Assembly: GCF_052060015.1 (NCBI RefSeq)
Contig: NZ_JBPODZ010000001.1
Coordinates: 124,001-188,000 of the forward strand
Reading direction: 5' to 3'
Origin: Arhodomonas sp052060015
GTDB lineage: Bacteria; Pseudomonadota; Gammaproteobacteria; Nitrococcales; Nitrococcaceae
Length of the DNA: 64,000 nucleotides
Each line of letters opens with the position of its first letter. The stretch's first letter is position 1. Position numbers and translations under genes: made by a program. Under the pieces are notes generated by a model. That model ran no database searches, was not told where the DNA came from, and saw only the letters and a list, made by a program, of their open reading frames with translations. This document shows positions 38,379 through 46,443 of this stretch, piece by piece.

Positions 38379-38705
38379 ATGGGTGCGACACGTTACCGGA
38401 TCACCATCCTGGACACGGGTGAGCTCTACAGCTGTCCGGGCTCGGTCAGCGTCCTGAAGGCCATGGCGCAGTTGGGCCGCAAGGGTATTCCCTCGGGCTG
38501 CCACGGCGGGGGCTGCGGGGTGTGCAAGGTGCAGGTGGTCAGCGGCGAGATCGAGACGCTGCCCATGAGCCGGACTCACGTCAGCGAGGCCGAAGAGCAG
38601 GCGGGCTTGGCACTGGCCTGCCGCTGTTACCCCGGCAGCGATATCAGCCTGAAGGTGATCGGCAAGATGCAGAAGGCCGTGAAGCGGCATTACGGATTCG
38701 TTTAA
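38379..38705 (+). CDS. dmpQ: plant-type [2Fe-2S] ferredoxin (DmpQ/XylT)
   Basis: A 108-residue ferredoxin with cysteines in CHGGGCGVCKVQ and LACRCYPG. In meta pathways this ferredoxin re-reduces the iron of oxidised catechol 2,3-dioxygenase, which is encoded next. The order dmpP-dmpQ-dmpB is as in Pseudomonas dmp operons. Confidence 0.9.
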   Translation: MGATRYRITILDTGELYSCPGSVSVLKAMAQLGRKGIPSGCHGGGCGVCKVQVVSGEIETLPMSRTHVSEAEEQAGLALACRCYPGSDISLKVIGKMQKAVKRHYGFV

Positions 38706-38754
38706 GCAAACCGGCGCCCGCGGGCGCCTCGAGAAACGAGTGGAGGAGAGAACC

Positions 38755-39708
38755 ATGGGTGTCATGCGCATCGGACACATCAACATCCGCGTCCTGGACA
38801 TGGACGCGGCCCTGCACCACTACGGGAAGGTCCTGGGGCTGCAGCAAAGCGACACCGACGCAGTCGGCAATGCTTACCTCAAGGGCTGGGACGAATGGGA
38901 CAAGTACTCGGTCATGCTCACCCCGGCCGACCGGGCCGGCATGAACCACATTGCCTACAAGGTGGAGAACGATGCCGACCTGGACGTGCTGGGTAAGCGC
39001 ATCCGCGACTACGGCATCGATGTGGAGGAAGTATCCCCAGGCGAGCTGGCGTACTGTGGCCGCGCGATCCGTTTCTGGCTGCCCAGCGGTCACCTGATGT
39101 ATCTCTACGCGGCGAAGGAGTTCGTCGGCAAGGCCGTCGGCACCACCAACCCGGATCCCTGGCCGGACGGTCTCCAGGGGGCCGGCGTGCACTGGCTGGA
39201 TCACGCCCTGTTGATGTGCGAGCTGGACCCGGAGAAGGGCGTGAACAAGGTGGCCGAAGTCACGACGTTCATGCAGGAGGTGCTGGAATTCAAGCTCACC
39301 GAGCAGGTCATGGTGGGTCCGGACGCCGATGTGCAGGCGGCAACGTGGCTGGCACGCACCTCCACGCCCCACGACATCGCGTTTGTCGGCGGTCCGGTGA
39401 TGGGTCTCCACCACTGCGCGTTCTTCCTGGACGAGTGGGCTGACGTGCTGAAGGCCGCGGACGTGCTGGCCAAGAACAAGGTCAAGATCGACGTCACGCC
39501 CCAGCGCCACGGCATCACCCGAGGCACGACCAGCTACTTCTTTGATCCTTCCGGCAACCGCAATGAGACCTTCGCCGGTCTCGGCTACCTGGGCCAGCCG
39601 GACATGCCGGTGATCACCTGGACGGAGGAGAACCTGGGCAGCGGCATCTTCTACCACACCGGAGAGCTGAACGAGGCGTTCACGGAGGTCTACACCGAGG
39701 GCGCGTGA
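38755..39708 (+). CDS. dmpB: catechol 2,3-dioxygenase (extradiol)
   Basis: A 317-residue two-domain vicinal-oxygen-chelate enzyme. Iron ligands are His150 (WLDHALL), a His in GLHHCAFF (219/220) and Glu271 (GNRNETFAG). The enzyme opens catechol to 2-hydroxymuconic semialdehyde. ATG at 38755 is chosen after GTGGAGGAGAG; a GTG 15 bases upstream and an ATG nine bases downstream are alternatives. Right after this gene the base composition changes. Confidence 0.94.
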   Translation: MGVMRIGHINIRVLDMDAALHHYGKVLGLQQSDTDAVGNAYLKGWDEWDKYSVMLTPADRAGMNHIAYKVENDADLDVLGKRIRDYGIDVEEVSPGELAYCGRAIRFWLPSGHLMYLYAAKEFVGKAVGTTNPDPWPDGLQGAGVHWLDHALLMCELDPEKGVNKVAEVTTFMQEVLEFKLTEQVMVGPDADVQAATWLARTSTPHDIAFVGGPVMGLHHCAFFLDEWADVLKAADVLAKNKVKIDVTPQRHGITRGTTSYFFDPSGNRNETFAGLGYLGQPDMPVITWTEENLGSGIFYHTGELNEAFTEVYTEGA

Positions 39709-39837
39709 GCGTATCCCCGCACAACAAAAAATATGAGCAACTCGTCATTACCCAATGCGGACATGCCGATCGAATCATCGCATCGACAGATCAATGCAAT
39801 ATTGGGTTACAGCTATCGTTTCTAAAGGAGATAGCGA

Positions 39838-40899
39838 ATGAGGGCTTCTGTTTACTACGGACCTAAAGACATTTCGGCGGCAAAAGTCCAGGATCCTCGG
39901 TTGAGGGACGACCACGAAATGCTAGTCGAAGTCGCCGCGACATCGATTTGTGGCTCTGATCTACACGTGTATCGGGGCGCGCTCGATGCAATGATGGAGA
40001 GAGGGCACTCTCGAACTGGTCATGAACTAATCGGGCGAGTCAAAGAAATTGGTAACGTGGTAGGGCGCTTCAAGCCAGGCGACCGAGTCTCAATGGCCTA
40101 CTCATGCTCCTGCGGCGAATGCTACATGTGCAATGTTGGCCAAACCGCACACTGCGAGACCACGAAAAAGGCAGTATACGGCTTCGGTGTCCCTTTTGGT
40201 GACCTAAACGGCACCCATGCCGAGGCATTGATTGTTCCGCATGCGGACGGGCACGCTATCAAGGTGCCCAACGCAATTTCAGATCCGGCCGCATTGATGT
40301 TGTCCTGCAACCTGCCGTCAGCGATCATTGCCAACAAATTGGCCGATATCGCGCCCGGGGAGAATGTCGCGCTAATTGGTTGTGGGCCGACCGGCTTGCT
40401 GTGTCTCGACATTGCGTTGCAAAAATCCGCCGGCACTATTGTCGCAATCGATAAGGTGGCACATCGCTTAAGCGTGGCAGCAGGAAAAGGGGCGGTGCCG
40501 CTCAACCCTTCGGATAGCGATTGGAAGGAAAAAGGGCTCGCGGAGACGGGCGCTCGGGGATTTGACAAAGTCATTGAGGTAGTTGGTTATCCCGAGACGC
40601 TACAGATGGCGCTAGATATCACCCGGCCCGGAGGCACGATTGCTGCCATGGGCGTCTTTTGCGATGAGGAGTTCAATTTGGTGTTAGCGGATGTATTCCT
40701 GCGCGATATCACCTTGCACATGAACGGATTCGCAAACGTGCAGCCATTCATGTGGGAAGGGTTGCGCCTGATGGAACGCGGGGTCCTTTCGCCCGAAGAG
40801 CGTTTTACGCACAACTTCAGACTCGACGAAATTGATGAGGCCTATTCGACTTTTTACGATAAAACCGATAGTGCAATGAAAGTGCTAATCAGACCCTGA
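39838..40899 (+). CDS. zinc-dependent alcohol dehydrogenase
   Basis: A 353-residue MDR protein. Catalytic zinc ligands lie in CGSDLHVY and GHSRTGHELIGRV. The structural-zinc cysteines are in CSCGECYMCNVGQTAHC. The NAD-binding loop is GCGPTGLLCLDIAL. A good AAAGGAG ribosome site precedes the ATG. It opens the lower-GC stretch and lies 128 bases before the monooxygenase genes. It could oxidise a benzylic alcohol or serve another alcohol; the sequence does not decide. Confidence 0.85.
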   Translation: MRASVYYGPKDISAAKVQDPRLRDDHEMLVEVAATSICGSDLHVYRGALDAMMERGHSRTGHELIGRVKEIGNVVGRFKPGDRVSMAYSCSCGECYMCNVGQTAHCETTKKAVYGFGVPFGDLNGTHAEALIVPHADGHAIKVPNAISDPAALMLSCNLPSAIIANKLADIAPGENVALIGCGPTGLLCLDIALQKSAGTIVAIDKVAHRLSVAAGKGAVPLNPSDSDWKEKGLAETGARGFDKVIEVVGYPETLQMALDITRPGGTIAAMGVFCDEEFNLVLADVFLRDITLHMNGFANVQPFMWEGLRLMERGVLSPEERFTHNFRLDEIDEAYSTFYDKTDSAMKVLIRP

Positions 40900-40982
40900 A
40901 TAACTAACTTTCAGGGATGACAATGTGGAAGGCAATATTTCGCGGCGCCGAGATGTTGGGTCAATGGGTCCGTCAAATAACG

Positions 40983-40996
40983 GGTGCTGTAGCACC
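40983..40996. other. small perfect hairpin before the tmoA-like gene
   Basis: GGTGCT-GT-AGCACC is a perfect 6-bp inverted repeat about 32 bases before the tmoA-like start. No T run follows. Role unknown; no sigma-54 site was found in this gap. Confidence 0.3.
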
Positions 40997-41027
40997 AACT
41001 GAGTGACAAGCGCAATAGGAGGCTATC

Positions 41028-42524
41028 ATGTCACTACTAAAGCGTGAAGAGTGGTACGATCTTACACGTACTACCAGCTGGACTCCAAAATATGTCACTG
41101 AGGATGAATTGTTTCCAGAGGAAATGAGCGGAGCACGTGGTATTCCTATGGAAGCCTGGGAAAACTACGATGAACCGTACAAGGTGAGCTATCCGGAATA
41201 CGTTAGTATCCAGCGAGAAAAGGACTCCGGCGCATATTCAATCAAAGCGGCACTGGAGCGTGATTCGTTCATCGATCGAGCCGATCCGGGCTGGGTTAGC
41301 ACTATGCAACTTCACTTCGGTGCCATAGCGCTTGAGGAATACGCTGCAAGTAGTGCCGAAGCGCGTATGGCCCGATTCGCGAAAGCGCCAGGAAACCGGA
41401 ATATGGCGACATTCGGAATGATGGATGAAAACCGCCATGGGCAGATCCAACTCTACTTTCCGTATGCTAATGTCAAACGGGACAGGAAATGGGATTGGGC
41501 ACACAAGGCCATTCATACTAACGAATGGGCCGCAATCGCCGCACGGTCATTCTTTGATGACATGATGATGACCCGCGACTCCGTCTCGGTCTCCATCATG
41601 CTTACGTTCGCATTCGAAACAGGCTTCACTAATATGCAGTTTCTCGGTTTGGCCGCTGACGCTGCTGAGGCCGGTGATCATACCTTTTCGAGCCTGATTT
41701 CAAGCATACAGACGGACGAAGCGCGCCACGCGCAACAAGGTGGGCCGTCGCTCAAGATCCTGGTGGAGAACGGCAAAAAAGACGACGCACAAAGAATGGT
41801 CGATGCCGCAATCTGGCGGTCGTGGATGCTCTTTTCAGTGCTTACCGGCCCCATTATGGACTATTACACGCCGTTGGAGTCGCGTAATCAGTCCTTCAAG
41901 GAGTTTATGCTTGAGTGGATTGTGAGCCAATTTGAGCGGCAGCTGCTGGATCTTGGGCTCGACAAGCCTTGGTATTGGGATCAGTTCATACAAGAGCTCG
42001 GTGAGAGACACCATGGCATGCATTTGGGGGTGTGGTATTGGCGTCCCACGGTCTGGTGGAACCCCGCGGCGGGTGTTTCACCGGAGGAGCGGGAATGGCT
42101 GGAAGAAAAATATCCTGGCTGGAACGATACGTGGGGGCAGTGTTGGGATGTCATTACGAAAAACCTAGTTAATGGCAAAACGGAGTTGACCGTTCCGGAG
42201 ACCTTACCCGGGGTCTGCAACATGTCCAATCTTCCGATTGCGTATACGCCGGGTAATAAATGGAATGTGAAGGACTACCAGCTGGAATACGAAGGGCGCC
42301 TTTACCACTTTGGTTCTGAACCAGATCGCTGGTGCTTCCAGATCGATCCGGAACGTTACAAGGACCATATGAACCTGGTTGATCGATTCCTGAAAGGTGA
42401 AATTCAGCCAGCGAATTTGGCGGGTGCCATCCAGTACATGAGTCTTGGGCCCGGCGTGATGGGCGACGACGCTCATGAGTATGAATGGGTTAAGGGTCAC
42501 GAGGGGAAAACCAGCGCGGCTTGA
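41028..42524 (+). CDS. tmoA: toluene/benzene monooxygenase alpha (di-iron) subunit
   Basis: A 498-residue hydroxylase subunit matching TmoA/TouA-type proteins in numbering: Glu104, Glu134, His137, Glu197, Glu231 and His234 are all present (ALEEYAA, MMDENRHGQIQ, FAFETGFTN, TDEARHAQQ). Thr201 is in place. Residues 100-107 read IALEEYAA, so position 103, which affects regiospecificity in this family, is Glu rather than Gly. It would hydroxylate the ring of benzene or toluene. AGGAGG precedes the ATG. Codon use is less GC-rich than in the flanking dmp genes. Confidence 0.93.
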   Translation: MSLLKREEWYDLTRTTSWTPKYVTEDELFPEEMSGARGIPMEAWENYDEPYKVSYPEYVSIQREKDSGAYSIKAALERDSFIDRADPGWVSTMQLHFGAIALEEYAASSAEARMARFAKAPGNRNMATFGMMDENRHGQIQLYFPYANVKRDRKWDWAHKAIHTNEWAAIAARSFFDDMMMTRDSVSVSIMLTFAFETGFTNMQFLGLAADAAEAGDHTFSSLISSIQTDEARHAQQGGPSLKILVENGKKDDAQRMVDAAIWRSWMLFSVLTGPIMDYYTPLESRNQSFKEFMLEWIVSQFERQLLDLGLDKPWYWDQFIQELGERHHGMHLGVWYWRPTVWWNPAAGVSPEEREWLEEKYPGWNDTWGQCWDVITKNLVNGKTELTVPETLPGVCNMSNLPIAYTPGNKWNVKDYQLEYEGRLYHFGSEPDRWCFQIDPERYKDHMNLVDRFLKGEIQPANLAGAIQYMSLGPGVMGDDAHEYEWVKGHEGKTSAA

Positions 42525-42657
42525 TTTGGGTTCGCGAGGACCGCTCGCTGTCCCCTGGGCAAGTTCCGGGGGGATCCGCGGTCCCAGCGCGGGGCAATGT
42601 TGAGAGCGTTGTCCCCGCTGCCTTTGTCGGCGAGTAAAATATGACAGGAGGTAGGAA

Positions 42658-42918
42658 ATGGCTGAGTTTCCAATTATGTCCAATTTTGAGCGGGATTTTG
42701 TTATCCAGGTGGTGCTCGTGGACACGGAAGATACGATGGATCAGGTAGCAGCGAAATGCGCTTACCATTCGATTAACCGAAGGGTGCATCCGCAACCGGA
42801 GAACGTTTTGCGTGTGCGCCGGCACGAGGATGGGAAGCTGTTTCCTAGAAACATGACCGTATCGGATGCGGAGCTTCGGCCTACCGAAACACTCGATATT
42901 ATATTCATGGACAACTGA
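42658..42918 (+). CDS. tmoB: toluene monooxygenase gamma subunit (TmoB-like)
   Basis: An 86-residue protein: FPIMSNFERDFVIQVVLVD and RRVHPQPENVLRVRRHEDG are characteristic of TmoB/TouB. It is part of the hydroxylase with the TmoA and TmoE subunits. The 133 bases before it hold nothing else recognisable. Confidence 0.9.
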   Translation: MAEFPIMSNFERDFVIQVVLVDTEDTMDQVAAKCAYHSINRRVHPQPENVLRVRRHEDGKLFPRNMTVSDAELRPTETLDIIFMDN

Positions 42919-42933
42919 GGGTGCCTTACTGTA

Positions 42934-43272
42934 ATGGCGTTCGAAAAAATTTGCACCTTGGATGATGTGTGGGAGGGTGAAATGGAGGCCTTCACTACGT
43001 CGGCCGGCGTCGACGTATTGATAGTAGGCGTTGAAGGCGGCGATATGAAAGCGTTCCAGGCCATCTGCCCGCATCAGGAAGTCGAATTAGTTGAAGGTGA
43101 ATTCGATGGCAGGGTTCTGACCTGCAGGGCGCACCTTTGGCAGTTCGATTGTCATAGTGGTGAAGGCATCAATCCCTCCGACTGCCGGATGGCTCAATAC
43201 CCGGTCAAGATCGAGGGCGAAGACGTGCTCGTGGACGTGGAAGGAGTTGAGCCGGTCACATACCACGGCTGA
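42934..43272 (+). CDS. tmoC: Rieske-type ferredoxin (TmoC-like)
   Basis: A 112-residue Rieske protein with the two ligand motifs CPHQ and CRAHLWQFD (C-x-H and C-x2-H). It carries electrons from the reductase to the hydroxylase. It starts 15 bases after tmoB. Confidence 0.92.
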   Translation: MAFEKICTLDDVWEGEMEAFTTSAGVDVLIVGVEGGDMKAFQAICPHQEVELVEGEFDGRVLTCRAHLWQFDCHSGEGINPSDCRMAQYPVKIEGEDVLVDVEGVEPVTYHG

Positions 43273-43440
43273 AATGGACGTTGGCCTGGGCTTGGGTCAG
43301 GCTGTTGCAATAAGGTGGCACACCCGGAACGAAGAACCCTATCCCTAGTTCGGAAGAGGGTACGTGAGTGGTGGGAACTTTACTTAACGGTAACAAGTGA
43401 CCATTGGTTTTGGGACAAGTGGCGCACGAAAGGTCATTAA

Positions 43441-43797
43441 GTGGGGCAAGTTAGAGGAAGCGAAATGACAAACGATAGATCCCAAATATCATCGGAGTCG
43501 GATAGGGCACTCCACAATAATATGGTGGGGCCAGTCGTCAGGGCGGGAGATGTGGCGACGGCTATAGGAGATGCTGCGGAAATCGATAACCCGGGCAAGG
43601 AAATCAAAATCGATGACAAAATCGCATACGTGCGTATTGCTGCCGAGGATGAATTAATCATCAAAAGGGAGACAATTGAAGAATGCCTCGGTCGGCCATT
43701 TCGGATGCAGGACTTGGAGGTCAACCTGAGCTCCTTCGCCGGAAGTATAGACATAAACTCCGACCGAGTCCGTTTCTACTTCAATAGACACCTTTGA
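43441..43797 (+). CDS. tmoD: toluene monooxygenase effector protein (TmoD-like)
   Basis: A 118-residue MmoB/DmpM-family effector: NMVGPVVRAGDVATAIGDAA, KIDDKIAYVRIAAEDELII and LEVNLSSFAGSID fit TmoD. It tunes the hydroxylase active site. The start is taken as GTG at 43441; an ATG at 43465 (MTNDRSQI) is an alternative. The 168-base gap before it holds no clear gene. Confidence 0.9.
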   Translation: MGQVRGSEMTNDRSQISSESDRALHNNMVGPVVRAGDVATAIGDAAEIDNPGKEIKIDDKIAYVRIAAEDELIIKRETIEECLGRPFRMQDLEVNLSSFAGSIDINSDRVRFYFNRHL

Positions 43798-43829
43798 AGC
43801 AGCTACATTAGAGACAGGAGAACCGAGCA

Positions 43830-44822
43830 ATGTCGGAACGGCAAACTGAAGCATTGAAACCACTGAAAACCTGGTCGCACCTTGCTGGTAATCGGCGGCG
43901 TCCGAGCGAATATGAGGTTGTATCGACCAACCTTCACTACTTCACGGATAATCAGGAACGACCGTGGGAGTTAGACTCAAACCTCGCAATGCAAAGATGG
44001 TACAAAGAATATTGCTTTGGTAGCCCGCTGAAACACGATGACTGGGATGCATTTCGCGACCCTGACCAGCTCGTCTACAGAACGTATAACCTACTTCAAG
44101 ACGGGCAGGAGTCGTATGTTCAGGGACTATTCGATCAATTTAACGACCGCGGCCACGATCAGATGCTGGCTCGTGAATGGGTAGAAACACTAGCTCGTGT
44201 TTATACACCTGCGAGGTATCTGTTTCACGCCATGCAAATGGGCTCCGCATATATTATGCAAATTGCACCGGCCAGTACGATCTCAAACTGCGCAACTTAC
44301 GAGACAGCGGACCATTTGCGGTGGTTGACTCATACGGCGTACCGTACCAGAGAGTTGGCGAATTGTTATCCTGATGTGGGTTTCGGGGAAAGAGAACGAG
44401 CCATTTGGGAGAAGGATCCTGCTTGGCAGGGCTTCCGGGAATTGGTAGAGAAGGCACTCACAGCCTGGGATTGGGGTGAAGCGTTTACGGCCATTAACCT
44501 CGTGACTAAACCGGCTGTAGAAGAAACTCTGCTGCAACAGCTGGGGGATCTTGCGCAATCGGAAGGGGATACGCTGCTCGGGCTGTTGACTCAAGCACAA
44601 AAACGTGACGCTGAGCGACATCGAAGGTGGTCTTCCGCTTTGGTTAAAATGGCGCTGGAAAAAGAGGGGAACGGTGAAGTGTTGCAGAGGTGGGTCGCGG
44701 AATGGGAGCCGTTAGCCGACGGAGCGATAGAAGCGTATTGCAGTGCATTACCTGATGGTGCGAATTCTGCCGGCGAAGCAAAAAATGCGTCGCGCAACGT
44801 TCGCGAGATGATGGTGCTGTAA
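43830..44822 (+). CDS. tmoE: toluene monooxygenase beta subunit (TmoE-like)
   Basis: A 330-residue protein of the monooxygenase beta family: KTWSHLAGNRRRPSEYEVVS and DWDAFRDPDQLVYRTYNLLQ are TmoE signatures. It has no metal ligands and forms the dimer core with TmoA. It starts after GACAGGAG. Confidence 0.92.
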   Translation: MSERQTEALKPLKTWSHLAGNRRRPSEYEVVSTNLHYFTDNQERPWELDSNLAMQRWYKEYCFGSPLKHDDWDAFRDPDQLVYRTYNLLQDGQESYVQGLFDQFNDRGHDQMLAREWVETLARVYTPARYLFHAMQMGSAYIMQIAPASTISNCATYETADHLRWLTHTAYRTRELANCYPDVGFGERERAIWEKDPAWQGFRELVEKALTAWDWGEAFTAINLVTKPAVEETLLQQLGDLAQSEGDTLLGLLTQAQKRDAERHRRWSSALVKMALEKEGNGEVLQRWVAEWEPLADGAIEAYCSALPDGANSAGEAKNASRNVREMMVL

Positions 44823-44902
44823 TCGTTGTTAACGGTATAGGAGCCGGTGATAGTTGTCGGACTATGACCGGTTCTTTGGTGAGCGGGGACAGGCATCACA
44901 AT

Positions 44903-45928
44903 ATGAGCAATAGGGTAAAAATCGCGGGGACGGATCTCGAGTTTGCTGTTGCCGGCGGGGACACCATTCTTAGGGCTGCTTTACGTAATGGGATACCGAT
45001 CTCCTATGAGTGCAACTCCGGTGGGTGTGGGTCTTGTAAAATAGAGGTCGTTGAAGGAGAGGTTGATGTGCTATGGGAAGGAGCGCCCGGGTTAAGCCCG
45101 CGGGATAAAAGAAAAGAGAGAAAGCTTGCCTGCCAGTGTCTAGCCGGTGCGCCTGTCACCATTAAGGCGCAATTAACAGATATTGAATTGCCGGAAATAC
45201 GTCCCGCACGTCGTCGGGTTCGGTACGTGGGTCGATGTGATCTAACGGCCGACATGGCTGAATTTGTCTTTCAGGCGGAGGGGGCCGCGTTCTTTCTCCC
45301 GGGACAGTATGCCATGCTGACTGTCCCTGGTGTTGAAGGTGACAGGGCTTATTCCATGTCCAATGTCCCTAACGATTCTGGTCACTGGCATTTTATTATA
45401 AAGCGAATGCCAGAAGGTAGGGTGTCCAATTGGCTTTTCGACGAACTGCAACCGGGTGACACAATTGAGATTGATGCTCCTTTCGGTCTCGCCTACCTTC
45501 GTCCGGAAATACAACGTGATGTGGTTTGTATTGCCGGCGGATCAGGGCTTTCTCCCGTGATGTCTATTGTGCGATCGGTTATGGGAGATCCTCGTTTCTC
45601 CAATCGCACAGTCTACCTTTTGTATGGGGGGCGGACGCCACAAGACCTTTGTACTTCGGAATTGCTGTCAGAGTTTGAACCACTGAACGCAAAAGATAGA
45701 CTAATATGCAGAACGGCGGTTTCAGATCGTCAGGCGGCGGAGAGGCAACAGTGGGAAGGTCCCTGCTGCTTCGTACATGAACTGGTCGAACAGACGCTGG
45801 GCGATCGTATGATGGAAGTCGAGTACTACTTTTGTGGTCCGCCGCCGATGACGGAAGCGGTTCAACGCATGTTGATGATCGACCATAAAATTCCGTTTGA
45901 TCAGATTCATTTCGATCGTTTTTTCTGA
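44903..45928 (+). CDS. tmoF: toluene monooxygenase reductase (TmoF-like)
   Basis: A 341-residue reductase with a [2Fe-2S] domain (CNSGGCGSCKIE, LACQC), an FAD domain (RAYSMSNVPND) and an NAD domain (IAGGSGLSPVMS, YFCGPPPMTEA). It ends HFDRFF, as in TmoF. The ATG at 44903 aligns the N-terminus with the family; an ATG 39 bases upstream is in frame. It is the last gene of the lower-GC island. Confidence 0.9.
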   Translation: MSNRVKIAGTDLEFAVAGGDTILRAALRNGIPISYECNSGGCGSCKIEVVEGEVDVLWEGAPGLSPRDKRKERKLACQCLAGAPVTIKAQLTDIELPEIRPARRRVRYVGRCDLTADMAEFVFQAEGAAFFLPGQYAMLTVPGVEGDRAYSMSNVPNDSGHWHFIIKRMPEGRVSNWLFDELQPGDTIEIDAPFGLAYLRPEIQRDVVCIAGGSGLSPVMSIVRSVMGDPRFSNRTVYLLYGGRTPQDLCTSELLSEFEPLNAKDRLICRTAVSDRQAAERQQWEGPCCFVHELVEQTLGDRMMEVEYYFCGPPPMTEAVQRMLMIDHKIPFDQIHFDRFF

Positions 45929-46200
45929 AGGGGTAGTTCAGAGGGCATCTTCGTGATGAGCTATGCTTGATGTGACCATGGTCTATCTCATTGGCGCCCG
46001 ACTGACCCATCTGTCGGCCTCGCCCTACACCACAACATCTGGAACGGCCTGAAACGGCATCGGCGTGAACGCCCAGGCCCCTTACCCACACGATCCGCGA
46101 AGGCGGCGTCAAGACGGGGCGAGTCTCCACCCTTGGCCATCGGTTCGCCTCACGACGACGAAATGCGGGCGCTGTCTACCATATTTTTGTCAACACCGTC
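45929..46200. other. non-coding junction between the tmo-like cluster and the disrupted regulator
   Basis: These 272 bases contain no reading frame that I recognise. Base composition climbs from the lower-GC side to the high-GC side. It may contain the scar of the island's arrival, but no repeat or transposase remnant could be identified. Confidence 0.4.
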
Positions 46201-46443
46201 TTAGGCGCCGCTGGCCTCTTCGAGGGCGGCCTCGCCGGCGGCGAGCACGCGCTCCACGTTGTGGGCAGTGCGCTCGATGTGAACGCGGAGCACGCTCATG
46301 GCCGTGCCGGTGTCGCCGGCCAGCGCGGCGTCGCGCAGGGCGCGGTGTTCTGCCGGGATGTCCCGGCTCGGGGCGTAGCGCGTACTCAGGAAGCGGTAGC
46401 GCCGGTGCTGGTCGTGGAGGATCTCGCGCATGCGCTGGAGCCA

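Noticed and set aside
39750..39807. ACCCAAT and ATTGGGT arms before the alcohol dehydrogenase gene
   Set aside because: Only 7-base arms 44 bases apart; too weak to call an operator or an element end.
45579..46130. 183-codon minus-strand frame across the tmoF end
   Set aside because: It overlaps the tmoF-like gene in antisense and has no recognisable motif.
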